Origin: Stratiolaelaps scimitus
Taxonomy: Eukaryota; Arthropoda; Arachnida; Mesostigmata; Laelapidae
Assembly (NCBI GenBank): GCA_019614645.1
Contig: JABWDB010000037.1
Location: 744,001 to 808,000, forward strand
Direction: 5' to 3'
DNA length: 64,000 nt
The translations under genes and the position numbers were made by a program. Positions within the stretch are counted from its first letter, which is position 1. Each line of letters begins with the position of its first letter. Below the pieces are notes generated by a model, which saw only the letters and a program-made list of their open reading frames with translations, was not told the origin of the DNA and did no database searches. Positions 11,183 through 22,594 of the stretch are shown here, one piece after another.

Positions 11183-13398
11183 GCAGTGACCCTGAGCAGT
11201 AAGCAGTCCCCAGCTTAACGTCCAGTGATTCCGTCTGACCTGACTTAGTCCCCGCTGTCAAGAGTCAATATTAACTTCATTGACAGATGTACAAGTATAT
11301 ACAGGACAAAAATAACTTACGCTTGCGTCGTGGGACTGGAAACGGGTTAAGTTACGAATTGAGATACTCAGAATCTACACATATAGTTCTTATCCGACTA
11401 TTCTTGTAGTATTTTTTTTCTGAGGAAATGCTATACCACCCTGAATCCTTGTGTAGTCCTCTCCTGACAGAATATGCTTGAGCTTGAGAAATGTTTCGAG
11501 AGTTGGCTTAAATGAATCGATATAGGTACATATGTTGTATACGGGTTTTGATAAGTTTTCGTTGAATCTAGTTAGGGTAAGGCACTATTTGAAGCGGTTT
11601 TAAGAGGCAAAATCTATCGTGAGCACCTGGCTCCACATCTGAGATCTTCGCCGCCTGTAGTGCGGGACCCCTACTGACCAGGAAGTCTTCGACCTCGTTG
11701 GGATTTTAACCCTAGTTGTAGTACTTCAAGCAGGATCCATACTCCTGATTCCTGACGAATCGAATTTGAGTTCGCTATTCATTAGTTGTACAACTTCACA
11801 ACACGTGTATTCGTTTCTCGTTGTAAAGGTTGAAAATAAGTGGAACAATGCAGTGGATTAGTTGAAATGCGCTAATATGTTAATTCTAACGCGATAATTA
11901 CAACAGTGACAACTGTTGTAACGAAACGTGATTAGTGGTAGATTGGCTATATGTAGGCTAACTGCTATAGGCTGAGTATAGAAAGCGGGCTAACTTAGAT
12001 TTATTATATGCGAAATCATAGCTTAGGTTTAAAATGGTAATGTCTGAGCCCAGTTTAGGTTGTATCGGGAAAAATTGTCGGGAAATGTTCTTATATGGCG
12101 TACAGGTCTTTCGTTGCAGCTGATGTAAAGCATCTATCGATACATGGATTGAAACGAGCTAGAGCAAATTTTAAGGTGTGGCCATAACCGTTGAAAGTGG
12201 CCCCATGTGCTCTTATGTGTGATGCGGTTCGTTAGCATAGAGTAACGAGTCAGCCTTCCCACAAAATGGGGATAGATAAATTAGAAAAGTCGATTTTTCC
12301 ATTTATGTCACTGCATCGAATATTTTGTGGTAAAAAGGGTGAGAATATGTCCATTATACCGATGTGGAAGTACCTTTGTGTTCGAGTGATGTCGAGCAAG
12401 CGCTGTATGATATATTTACATATAATGGAAGGCGGAAAACAGACAATAGTCGGTTTTACCTTAAGCTAACGGAATTGCCGCAATGAGACTATGTTGGTCG
12501 GCCACCCAACGATGGGGATTCCCTCATTTTCAGTGCCCGGGGACTGTCGCACCTCGCTGCGCTACCAGCAGAATGAGACCGTCAGGTTTGTTGCATAGTA
12601 ATCCACTAAAATCAACTATGCAACCCGAAGCAATCCCTGGTTATAGATTGCCAGGTGCCGAGAGCACCGTTAACGAAACCGTTAATGGCAGGAGGGTGAG
12701 AATACGGAAACGTCACATGTTTCCTTTACCTTCGAGGGTCGACAATTGACCTACCATAAGCATAAGGACAACGAATAATCCCCTAAGGATAACGGTGTAA
12801 GTTCAAGGTCAGGGATCGCGCGGGGGAATCAACAATAGCCAAGGACCGCTCAGGGAAAGGCCTGAAGTAACATAGTATCCGGTACAAGCTCATAGTAGTA
12901 ACTGCAAGCAACAAGGTTCGAGTACAATCGAGTAACCGAGATGGGGTAATGTTATAACTTATAGCAGCAAGGACTCAATGGCCACCGACCAGCGCTGAAG
13001 GGAGGAGAGAGATGGATGCGAAGTAAACGTGCGGACGCGGCGACGAAATACTCCGGGTGTAGAGGAGTCGCAGCATAGCAGCGAAGCCGTACGACAGCAC
13101 AGGAATCACACGACAGAGCGAGGCCGAACAGGCGAGAGCGTGTACAATAGCGCAGGACTGACGCAGACCATAATGGCCTGTGAGTAAGGGTGCCGACTCG
13201 GAGCAACAGCGCGAGCGTATATCCGTATAGATTACAGCCGGCCGGTGGCATGGAGTGTAACAATCTCGTTAGATAAAATAATAAATAATGTCCTATTTGT
13301 GCTGCAGCCTGGCATGAGGACACGTACCACAGGCCGATAGTTCGTCAGTCTTCGACCAACGACCTAGCCCTTCACAGAGACCTAGTCCTTTACTTCTT
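11183..13398. other. No recognisable gene; one small hairpin
   Basis: The only structure I noticed is an inverted repeat with perfect 10-bp arms at 12590-12599 and 12615-12624 (GTTGCATAGT and its complement, 15-base loop). Frames such as 12952-13323 minus have no recognisable domain. Confidence 0.45.
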
Positions 13399-13419
13399 TA
13401 TATATATATATATATATAT
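13399..13419. repeat. (AT)n microsatellite
   Basis: About 20 bp of pure AT. Confidence 0.9.
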
Positions 13420-16400
13420 GCATACAAATTTGATTTATTATTATTACTATTTTATTGAAGATCATTGTATTGTATGTTATCATTATTGTACATTTTTGCT
13501 ATCTCCACAATGCAAAGTTGACAACTTTACATATCATAATAAATTGCAAAAAAAAATCACAAACATATTGCAGTTCACCTTTCCATCCAGCATATTAGTA
13601 GTCTTCGTTTACACTCGTCCACCCTTTTCAACTTTACATGTTCCTCTTCCTCCAGAGTATACTGTAACATATGAATTGTGGCATTTGACGACATCCGAGA
13701 TTTTCCTCTATTTCCTTTAGCTATCGTTCAGACTTGTTCTCAAATCAATCTCCGCCCCGCCGTTGTTCACTAGCCGCCTTGTCAAGCCCATCTTGACATC
13801 TCCTTTGCTAGTTTTTTTTCTTTCATCTTGTTCAAGCAAAACTCATATTCATTCTTGACTCCCGCTTGAATTCCTCCCCGAACACAGTTTGCTGGCCTGT
13901 GACACTTATCTTTCATCAGTATAGTAATCCGCTATATTGTAGTTGTTGTTAGTTGTTCGCGTCGCTGTAGGCCAGTTCTCTCCCGCTTATGCTCTTATAA
14001 TCCTTTAATCTTCTTTCATATGATAATAATATAATGCATAATAGTAATAATAATAATGATAATATACTCTGAACCCCCTCGTCCGATACGTCGAAAGGTC
14101 TTGACACCCCAAATTTGTATTCTCCAATACAAACTCGCGTGTATAACTACACTCTGCATTGTGAACCTTCGAACTCTACCTTTCCTAATTTCATTTTCGT
14201 TTCTGTATGTGTCCATCTGCCTTCACTAGCTGTATCCCTAAATATTTCTATGATTCTTGATAAACTTGCTTCCCCATATAGTTAACTTGGATCGATCAGG
14301 TTTCTGCAAGAACCTCGTTGGAGAAGAGTCACGAAAATACAGATTTTCAAATTCAGATTCGAATACAGATTTTTTTACAAGCAGATTTTCACGAAGTTCA
14401 CATAGATACAACGTACATTTGTTTCCAAACACCATCCACTATTTTCTCTCTCTTTCTCTCTCTCTATATATATATATATATGGACACTAGGATAGGAATC
14501 ACTGTTCGAGCACTTCCAAGTTCGGTTCGTATGTACTTACAGTTCATACGATGTCCCTTAGAACATCCGGTGGTCCCATTGTATTGTATTGCGTTATAGT
14601 AGTCATACATTGTCCCCTCATTGGGAGTAACTAAGTAGGAAAGACGAAGAAACTGATAAAGGTTCAACACAGTGTACCAAATGTCGGGACCAGATGGTGG
14701 ATGGTGGTGGTTCCACTACCATACTGTCTTACATATATAATCTAGCCGTCGCTGCTTGAGCATTGGCTGTTATTTCCGCTACACATTGGGACATGCAGAA
14801 ATTTATTAGAGTTCGGGGCCAGCCACCACTACCAACTGACTGACTGATGTAGTATAATGGTACATCTGTGACCATAGAGGAACGAGAATCGAGCCACACA
14901 CTAAATAAGAAAGTCCTTCGGAAGGTGATATCCTTTGCGTCGATCGGAGAAGGACGTAAGTCGAACATACACCTTTCTAGTGACGTAACGACTATTAGGA
15001 CCCATTGATTTCGTTGTATATGTTACGCGACATAGTGTTTTGTAGTATCCATAATAGTTACAAGCAAAGGTTAAAATCATGAGAGAGTATCAATTGGTGT
15101 AGCTGAAAAACCTCATCGACTCTATTACCTCTGCATTGCTGGCGGTAGCAAACATCGGAAAGAAGTATGATTCCACACAGCAGAGATTAGAAATGAGTGT
15201 TATGTTGACAAAGCTGACAAATCTGATACAGGATACAGTGCTGCGATGGCACCTTGCGAGCGAAGGTAATAACATTGGCAAAACATTAAGGACATATTGT
15301 ATATGTTCTTCTCCAATTTTTTTTGCCTCATATATTCTATTATACCCGATTTTTGCGTGTTCGTCTCTGTTGCTTGTGCAGGTGTAGCGTGGGGCTATTC
15401 ATATCCAATGAAGACTCCACAACTCCCAAGGTGCTGGTGTACTTGTTTGATCCAACTAAACTTAGGGTGTCCAGCCAACTAAGGCCAAATAGCTAGACTA
15501 AGGGTTTTTCCTTTATGAGGAAGAATTGTATCGAATGGCCTGAGCCATTTGACGCCTGTGTGGCAACAGTGTCCTTCATGTCCTGCCTGTTGTGTATTGC
15601 ATTATGCTCATGTAGGACTGCACATGGCGCTGTTGGCCTCTCAACCGCGAAGGACGTGGACTCTCTGAGGCGATTGACATTTGTCGATACCGGCCGACGC
15701 GCGTTTAGTGTCCAATGTACCGGACAATCTACAGACTGCTGTTTATCTTTGGAATACTTGGCTGGTCCATTGAGTTAGCTACGTGACACCTGACCTATGT
15801 AATGTTAGAACCAAAGGAAATTCACATTCTCCCGCTTCGACTGCGCGGAAGCACAATTTACTAATGAATCTGAGGATGATGGGTTCGTCGACTGAGTTAA
15901 GTGTGTTTCAATTATTCATTTTGTTCCCTTTGTGAAGGTCCTGCAACAGGTTTGGTTTTGGTTACAGAGTGATGGGTACCAATCGTTGTACTTGCCGTAC
16001 CTTCGATATACGTACACTACACTGCGTATACTGCGTACACAGTAAGCTGCAACGACAAAGTCTCAACAACTGTAAAACGTTTGATCCACTAAATAAAAAT
16101 CAATTTAGAACCTCCAGATATGGTACAACCCATCGGGAAGCTTATTATTATTATTACTATATAATCGCGAATAAAATAGATAGTCAGTTAAATATTCTTC
16201 TCCATTCTGTACTTGTGTTTTTATCAGTTAGCCTATTTGGGAGCTTCTAGCGGATAATTTCGAACAAGGAACTCTTTAGCCACCTCTACTGTCCCATTGT
16301 TATGCACCGATTATCGTCCCCTTGGATTTTCCGTGTTTCTGACCCTGTCCTTATCCTCAGATGTTGGCGACTACTCAAGAGGACAAAGTCAATTCGTACT

Positions 16401-18596
16401 AGTCAGTCTCAAGTCAGTGGTTATCCTGTATCGGGGTTGAGGGTACCCCATCCGGCTATAGTGCGGAGCTAGCAAAATGCCCAACCTACATAATTGAGTT
16501 TCTCTCGGTTACCAGGTGTGTGCCGATAGCAAAGTTTTGAAAGAGGCGTCGTATTCAGCCGGACGCCACTCCTATCGATGTCGTTTTAATCACAGACATT
16601 CGATCATAGATCACCTCGGGCGGAGAACTTTAGTGCTTCCCAATGTCTCCCTGTATCGTGACCACAACTCCTCCAAAATGGACCTCAGAATACAGATGGT
16701 CAGAATTCAAAGGGCCACTAGAGTACATGCGTGAATGATAAAAGCCAGACCAGATACGTGCCTTTTGTTTGATCGCAGATACAGAGCACTCGGTTCGTCG
16801 TCCAAGGCAGCTAAGAGGCAGGGCGTACTGGTTGCGTCAGTGCACCGATGAACCTAGATGAAGAAAAAACTATCTCCATAAATCATGCTTACGGTATACG
16901 GCATAAACCTCAAAGTTTCAGACGCCATGCGCACACTGTATGGTGACTTCACTACGTTTTGGTGAGCACGTCCTCAGCAGAAGTCCTTTCCACACTCTGA
17001 TTAAGATCTCGCATTTCGTATCGCATGGAATCGGACGCATCTGCGACGGTGTTGTAAGCCCATGACCATGGCAACATTACTGAGAACCATGTATACAAAC
17101 AACTAATTAATGCATCGTCACCTAGCTTCGCCAACCTGAGTTCGCATGTGCTCGACTATCTTAGTAGGGTAATTATGCCCGCGTGCATTCTCCGAGCTCG
17201 ATGACAGGATTTGTTGCCTATTTCGACATTAGCTAGCAATGATTGAAATTTCCTGACCATCAGACATTTTGCACATCTGCGTAATCATTTATGCTATGTT
17301 TGCCTAATAGCTCCGTTACTAAAGAAGGCCGAACAAAAAAAAGTCTGAATACTGAGTCGAAGCTTGATTCGTGTTGGAACGCCTTAGGCGTTTGCGTCTA
17401 CATATCATATATCGTGCAATGAAAAACTGCTCGGGGAGATGTTCGCCTCACTCGTTCCTGTAAGCAATTAATAAATCAAGTTGATCGTTGGATGATTGTC
17501 CAATAAGGAGTATCCTTTTGTTTTTTATACGCGGCTGTTATCTAACGCGTTTATGACACATAACGACAAACAGTTCGGATCTAATCTGGGAACCTTTGCA
17601 GATGCTCGGGGCCGAGTGCATCATCGGACAACAGCATCTGTATTCCGTATCGGCGTAGCGTCCGCTAGAGCCTACTGACACTTACCTGCCTGTACGAAGA
17701 CTATCTTGTTTCGTCCACGTCTGATAGATGGGGTACTAACATGACCCACAATGATGTGACCAAATTTCAAATGTGGCGCCAAAGCATACAGATGATTCTA
17801 TAGCTTAAGACCAGTACAATGAAAATCTCAGTCTACCACATCGCCTACCATAGTCTTCCAGCAGAAGAGCAGGATTCCGCGAGAGCAGTTTCCATCATTA
17901 CGGAATGAAAACTGCCTGTTACCGATTTCCAGACCCTTGTTTTGTTTAGCGCAATACTGTGGATTTTTGCCTCGCAAGCAGGCAATGCTTGTCGATGTTG
18001 AATCAATATAATGGTATCCTTCTACAGGAAAGTTATCCCATATCTTTCACAGCAGTGGGTAATTTCGTCGCAATTTCGATCTCCTTACTCCGGACTCATA
18101 TATATATATATATATATATATGTATCAGTTGTCGATCAGCGAGAATCTGCCCGCATCCGAGGTGCTCTGCCCTCTTTACTAATATGAACTATCACGATTC
18201 TTACCTCTGTTATTACAGGTAATAATCTACTAATGCTGCCGTCTCCCATCTACGGGAGTAATCTACGCTGTTATTTTATGATGCGAATAATATTTCTCTG
18301 GGAGTCTTCGCGCGAAAGCGATCTGTAATCTGATAATCCATTACAACGATGTCAATGAAAGGGTTTCCCCAAGAGATAAATGGGTGGACCAATCAAGTTA
18401 AACTTACGAAGCATTTCCCACTTATGTAGGTCTCACATATATAAAAACCTAATCCGTATTCCATTATGCTCACAATTGCAATGCGTTCTTACACAATGAC
18501 AGAAATGGCGGTCTAAGAACTGCACAGAGTTTAATATAATAATTACTAACACTTACTAATAACACCCAAATTTACAATTAGGAATTATTTCCAAGG
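13420..18596. other. No recognisable gene; scattered microsatellites
   Basis: It contains ATT/AAT-rich stretches near 13430-13445 and 14020-14065, a (CT)n-(AT)n tract near 14450-14480 and an (AT)n tract near 18098-18121. The many frames of 60-100 codons are short, lack domains and overlap on both strands. I see nothing more in this 5-kb stretch. Confidence 0.4.
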
Positions 18597-18614
18597 ATGG
18601 GGGGGGGGAGGGGG
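18597..18614. repeat. G-rich homopolymer-like tract
   Basis: A run of ten G, then A, then five G, marking the abrupt left edge of a GC-rich segment. Such a tract could form a quadruplex and often marks an assembly-difficult spot. Confidence 0.85.
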
Positions 18615-18623
18615 CATTAGTAG

Positions 18624-18965
18624 GTGACCGAGGGCTGCCCTCAACAAGACGGACGTCCGCGCCCGGGTCCCTCAGTACAAGCGGAGCAACCAGCGGGTGT
18701 GGTCTGATGGCTTCTACAAGGAGCTGCGGGACTCCCTCAGCTCCCTCAGCAGCAGGGCCTCAACACTTTTGACAGACGCCGCCCTGTCGGCCTCACTCTC
18801 ATCCCCTTCCACCGAGGCCAACACCTCGTTTGGAACGCCACGGTGGTTGACATTCTAGCACCTTCTTATGTCAACCACTATGCAACCACCCCCGGTTACG
18901 CGGTAGCGCGTGTGGAGCGAGCCAAGCAACGGAAGTACGCCGCACTCCAGGCGACTCGAATGTTA
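18624..18965 (+). pseudogene. Fragment of a retroelement polyprotein, C-terminal RLE-like domain
   Basis: A GC-rich tract with codon-like organisation, sharply different from its AT-rich flanks. In the frame open from 18708 to 18965 it reads GLNTFDRRRPVGLTLIPF, then LVWNATVVDILAPSY, and ends with AKQRKYAALQATRML. From memory this resembles a widespread C-terminal module of uncharacterised animal non-LTR-type polyproteins (pattern RPDGLTLIP-RG-LVWDAT-DTLA-S-KY-L), which I suspect has a restriction-endonuclease-like fold. A valine stands where an aspartate is usual. The frame upstream is broken by TGA at 18705, and a second frame there also looks coding, so a frameshift is likely. The mariner inserted into its last leucine codon. 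Confidence 0.55.
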
Positions 18966-18993
18966 TTAGGCTGTCCCAATCAAATCGCGCCTT
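18966..18993 (+). repeat. Mariner left terminal inverted repeat
   Basis: About 28 bp, begins TTAGGC; TA target duplication precedes it at 18964-18965. Pairs with 20220-20247 with several mismatches. Confidence 0.88.
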
Positions 18994-19026
18994 TCGGATG
19001 CCGCACAGCCTGAAGTACGCTACACA

Positions 19027-20160
19027 ATGCGTTCATTTTTGGAGTGGGCATGCGGCAGGAACGTGGCTTCCTTTCGAACACTGAGTGGTTTCGATACGAT
19101 CAGAAAGATGGACACTGCAGCAGAAAGTTCAAATTCTCACAAAAATCAACGGGAAATCATCAAGTTTTTGTTTCTCCAAAAATACCCTCCAGCTGAAATC
19201 CATCGGCAATTAGTGAACGCGTACGGTAGGTCTGCCTTATGCCTGCGAACGGTGCAAAATTGGTGCAAGCGATTTAACAGTGGAGATATGGACACCGATG
19301 ACCATCGAGATGGGGACCACAAATCAGGTGCGACAAGGGACGAACGGATTGAAAGAATCAAGGCAGCTTTTGAGCAAACTAGAGCTTGGTCCACGGGGTC
19401 TTTGTCGGCTGAAACTTTGATTCTTCGGACGACGTGTTATAAAATTATCACCAATATACTGAAGAAGAAGAAAATCAATGAAAAATGGGTTCCTCATAAA
19501 CTGAGTGCTGACCAAATGAAAATGCGTGTGGAGTGTTCGACATCTAATTTGAATACTTATACGCAACAAACCAGTCGCTTAGAGCACACCGTGTCGATAG
19601 ACGAGACATGGGTTAGCCTGCATAGACCCCCTGAGAAGGACCAAGCAAAACAGTGGCTCCGACAAGGTGAAGTGGCGGCGTCTGTGGCAGTGCCAGATAG
19701 ATTCGGACGAAAGGTGTTGATTATACTCGCTCTGGATATCAAGGGTGTTTGCTATTACGAAATATTAGCGGCAAACGAAAAACTCAATGCTCCCCGATAT
19801 CTCGACTTTTTGAAGACATTGATGAACAAATTGCGTGGGGATCGACAGCACCGAGTGTGGTTACTCGACGACAATGCAAGACCTCACCGCACTGCTGAAA
19901 TTAAGGCCTGGACGGAGGGGAACAATATTGAGCGATGGCATCAACCCCCATATTCTCCTGATTTAAGCCCATGTGATTATGGTTGTTTCCATGCATTAAA
20001 AAGGGCAATAGGTGGGGTTCCATATGCAACCGTCGAGTTACTCACAAAAGCAATAGATAACGAAATTATATATGGAAATGCAAATGGTAAATATTTGGCT
20101 ATTTCAAAACTTCCAGATCGCCGGAATCGGTGTGTCAATAAAGCTGAAGAGTACCTCTAA
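19027..20160 (+). CDS. Mariner transposase (D34D)
   Basis: An uninterrupted 377-codon frame. The first ATG is at 19027, but the second, at 19108 (MDTAAESS), gives a 350-residue protein, which is the normal mariner length, so I prefer it. An N-terminal helix-turn-helix region (about residues 40-90 of the long frame, ending RTVQNWCKRFNSGD) would bind the terminal repeats. The linker motif KWVPHKL follows. The catalytic triad of the DDE-type nuclease is visible: D192 in SIDETWV, D282 in LLDDNARPH and D317 in YSPDLSPCDY. The last two are separated by 34 residues, the D34D signature of classical mariners. The GCFHALKRAIGG stretch follows. All key residues are present, so activity is possible but untested. 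It lies 61 bp inside the left end and 87 bp inside the right end of the element. Confidence 0.93.
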   Translation: MRSFLEWACGRNVASFRTLSGFDTIRKMDTAAESSNSHKNQREIIKFLFLQKYPPAEIHRQLVNAYGRSALCLRTVQNWCKRFNSGDMDTDDHRDGDHKSGATRDERIERIKAAFEQTRAWSTGSLSAETLILRTTCYKIITNILKKKKINEKWVPHKLSADQMKMRVECSTSNLNTYTQQTSRLEHTVSIDETWVSLHRPPEKDQAKQWLRQGEVAASVAVPDRFGRKVLIILALDIKGVCYYEILAANEKLNAPRYLDFLKTLMNKLRGDRQHRVWLLDDNARPHRTAEIKAWTEGNNIERWHQPPYSPDLSPCDYGCFHALKRAIGGVPYATVELLTKAIDNEIIYGNANGKYLAISKLPDRRNRCVNKAEEYL

Positions 20161-20219
20161 CTCATACCAAAATATCTTTACTCTAACTCATTTAGTTCAA
20201 AAGTTATTGGCATTTAAAG

Positions 20220-20247
20220 AGGCGAAAGTTTGAAGCGGACTGCCTAA
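20220..20247 (-). repeat. Mariner right terminal inverted repeat
   Basis: About 28 bp, ends GCCTAA on the plus strand; followed by the TA duplication at 20248-20249. Confidence 0.88.
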
Positions 20248-20249
20248 TA

Positions 20250-20811
20250 TCTGTGTACCCACGTTTCCCGAGCACAATTGTTAGCATATTCTTTACCAAT
20301 AAGTTAAATAATTTGAATTGAACCAATTGAATTGAGAGAAGCACTAAAACAATCAGAATTTCGTTACGTTATTATTGATCTTTGCTTCGCCAGCCTTCAA
20401 CCTCTTTTGACAGAATCGACGTCGAGCGATGAATGGAGCCACTTTGGACCCTCAACGCCGCTTTCTTTTTCGTAGATCTCCACACAAAGTGCTCTGGGGA
20501 TTTTCGTCGTAAATACAAAAATCTGTACACGCGGGTACTGCCTCCACTAAAATATCTCAAAGTATTTGAGCGTCGTAAGAGAATTCAATTCCGTCAATAA
20601 ATCAATGAAACCCTTACCTTGATTGCTTATCCAAGGAGCACAGCATCAGTCAATAGACTCTGTTATACAGAATCTGACCTGTGAAGAAGACCTTTTTTAC
20701 GTCGCCATCGTCAAGGGCGTCAAGGCATTCCTCTCACGAAATTGTCCTAGCAGTTCACGGCTTGACTGAAATCGGTCACTTTCGAACGATCGATACAATA
20801 CAAAGTTTTTT
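20250..20811. other. No recognisable gene
   Basis: The retroelement reading interrupted by the mariner does not visibly resume here. No other motif is seen. Confidence 0.45.
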
Positions 20812-20940
20812 GTAAATTAGCAGAACTGCCGTTTTTTACAATGCTTAATAGCTTCTCGTATATGTCACCTCATCAGGTCGCGGGACAGCTCGAACCTGCG
20901 GTCTCCGACTTGTCTACTTAAGCCAGAGACGAACTTAGCC
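20812..20940 (-). repeat. SINE family A copy lacking the extreme tail
   Basis: Diverged but recognisable: AGAACTGCCGTTTTTTACAA, then TGCTTAATAGCTTCT and ATATGTCACC (the family's TGCTTAAGCTCTC and TATGTCAC blocks), then a tRNA-like head with B-box-like sequence (GCTCGAACCTGCGG). The head resembles that of the 5.1-kb copy: both carry a CATCAGGTCGCGGGAC insertion-like variant, suggesting a subfamily. Confidence 0.65.
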
Positions 20941-21148
20941 CATCCATCGTTCAATCATCGCCTATCGCGCTGATGTACAGTATTGTTGCCTCCTCATACC
21001 GATAGCTCGATTTCAGTTATTATTTGCGAACAGATCTTTTGGGGTTCTTGAAGATTTTCCAGAAAAGTGAATCCAGACTCGAAAACTGCAGTTTAATAAA
21101 CAAATAAACCTTTACTTTTTAGCTTAACCACGTATATACAGAATAATG

Positions 21149-21153
21149 CACTG
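21149..21153. repeat. Target-site duplication CACTG, left (BEL/Pao composite)
   Basis: Five bases, CACTG, immediately outside the left LTR terminus, repeated at 26001-26005 outside the right LTR. Short duplications of about this length are usual for BEL/Pao integration. Confidence 0.75.
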
Positions 21154-21302
21154 TGTAGAAATTGTTTGATTGCTGTTTCTGTTGACAGCTCTCTTGTGTG
21201 ATCTATTCGAATTGATGAAAAACTACGTGCGGTGAGGCAACCTGCTAACCTATGCTAAGGAAAGACACACGTCTTATCCGTACGATCGGCAGGAGACGTT
21301 CT
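21154..21302 (-). repeat. LTR copy 1, truncated (149 bp)
   Basis: Matches the first 149 plus-strand bases of the other two copies (TGTAGAAATTG to GGAGACGTTCT) with two differences from each. It keeps the outer terminus that abuts CACTG and lacks the opposite half. In element orientation the 3' end of the LTR is retained and the U3 start is lost. A 3' LTR without U3 cannot arise by ordinary reverse transcription, so the loss happened later or by an aberrant process. Confidence 0.9.
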
Positions 21303-22534
21303 ATATGAACCGTGTAACGACGCAAACACTCCGTCAGCTGTTTCAGATTCTCCTCGGCCTCCACTGCTGGTGGCAAGCTGGCTGTGCTGGCGGAGAAGCC
21401 TTGTCGCATCAGTTGATCTCGCCGTATCTCGCCTTCGAAATCGTAGAGGAGTTGTTCAGGCAGTGTATCACAAAAGGTCTCTTCGAACGTCAGCGCGTAT
21501 TGTTCAGGTGTCACTCCAATCGCTTGCAGCTGCAGTAAGGTGCCTTGAACATGGTTGAGCAACGTACGCAGCGCCTTAACATCAGTAGACGAGCGCACTA
21601 CAGGGACCCGTGATAAGCGACACATAACACGTCTCCACTCCTCTTCTGGCTGTCCATAGTTGTGTGCCTCTTGCGGTATATCAATGATCCCAAGTGCCTC
21701 GGTTGTCCACAAGAGCTCGACGTCCCGGGCTGGTCTCGTCAGCGCCATCGTACAACACACTGCCTGTGTTCGCTCAATGTCGACCCGTGTTCCCTCGCGC
21801 CGTTGACCTCCAGCAATGATCCATCCGAAGGCAGACTCCGTGGCCACAAGCTCCGGAGTCACATCACGCATGTACCGGCCAACTATGCGGTAGAACTGGT
21901 CCACACCCACCAGTATGGAGGGCTGTTCGGGCACGTCATCAGTGATGCAGGACGGGTCGGCTAGCGGAAACCGTTTGCCGAAGGCCCGGACAGCGGAGCG
22001 GACGTCACCAGTGCAGTTGGTTTGCAGATCAGCTTCGAAATTACGCTCATATGCTTGCACTACGACTCGCTTAGGGTTAGTACCCAGACCGACGAGCGAC
22101 AGCCGATAACGATTTGCAGACACGGAGCTCGGTGCGTTGAATCCCTTTACCGTGAAGTCCGCTCGCGCTATTGGCTGAATGCCATTCAACCTTGCGATCA
22201 AGCTGGGTGTCACAAAGGTCACCATGCTGCCAGGGTCTAGGACGATGCGTGCTGGCACCTTGAGGCCAGCATGGTGAACCATCACCGCAGCCGTCATCAC
22301 CAAGGCATCCGACACGTTTGAAGCTGGAGTGGTGGGCACTGAAATAGCGTGCGATGAAACCTGTTGACGCGGCTGGCCACTTTCAGGGTGCATCACGGTG
22401 TAATGCTCACGAGATTTACAGAAGTCGCAAACCGCTCGTGTACCTGGACACCGCTGACTGCTGTTGTGTTGGCTGAAACACACCGCACACTTCCCCTTTT
22501 GTTGGAGAATGGCCACGCGTTGCTGAATCGACAT
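21245..22534 (-). pseudogene. BEL/Pao gag zinc-knuckle and protease joined to an out-of-order gag middle segment
   Basis: An open frame of 429 codons, but a chimera. Residues 16-49 carry two cysteine-rich knuckles (CAVC ... C and CDFC ... H) of the gag C-terminus. The BEL-type aspartic protease (peptidase A17 family) follows: the catalytic motif is at residues 99-103 (LDPGS, with proline where serine or threonine is usual), then LADPSC, ILVGVDQFYRIVG and FGWIIAGG. After about residue 300 the frame enters sequence resembling the middle of a BEL gag (DVKALRTLLNHVQGTLLQLQ, then TLPEQLLYDFE), which belongs upstream of the zinc knuckles. The last roughly 20 residues are translated LTR sequence. 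The frame is open only because the joins happened in phase. It is not a functional polyprotein. Confidence 0.85.
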
Positions 22535-22594
22535 GTTGCTCGAACAACGGGATGGTCGGTGATCTACCTCGCCGCAGAAAAAAACAAGGTTTCA

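Larger units (their letters stand above)
18966..20247 (+). mobile_element. Full-length mariner transposon (1282 bp)
   Basis: A Tc1/mariner-superfamily DNA element with both ends present. The left terminal repeat begins TTAGGCTGTCCCAATCAAAT at 18966; the right one, read in reverse from 20247, begins TTAGGCAGTCCGCTTCAAAC. They are imperfect inverted repeats of about 28 bp. A TA dinucleotide lies directly outside each end (18964-18965 and 20248-20249), the canonical target duplication. The length is that of a typical autonomous mariner, and the single transposase frame is uninterrupted. Mariners move by cut-and-paste using transposase dimers that bind the terminal repeats. The copy looks structurally complete. 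Confidence 0.93.

Noticed and set aside
21245..22534. A 429-codon open frame taken as a functional gag-protease polyprotein
   Set aside because: The domain order is wrong (gag middle after protease) and the last residues are LTR sequence. The frame is an in-phase chimera.
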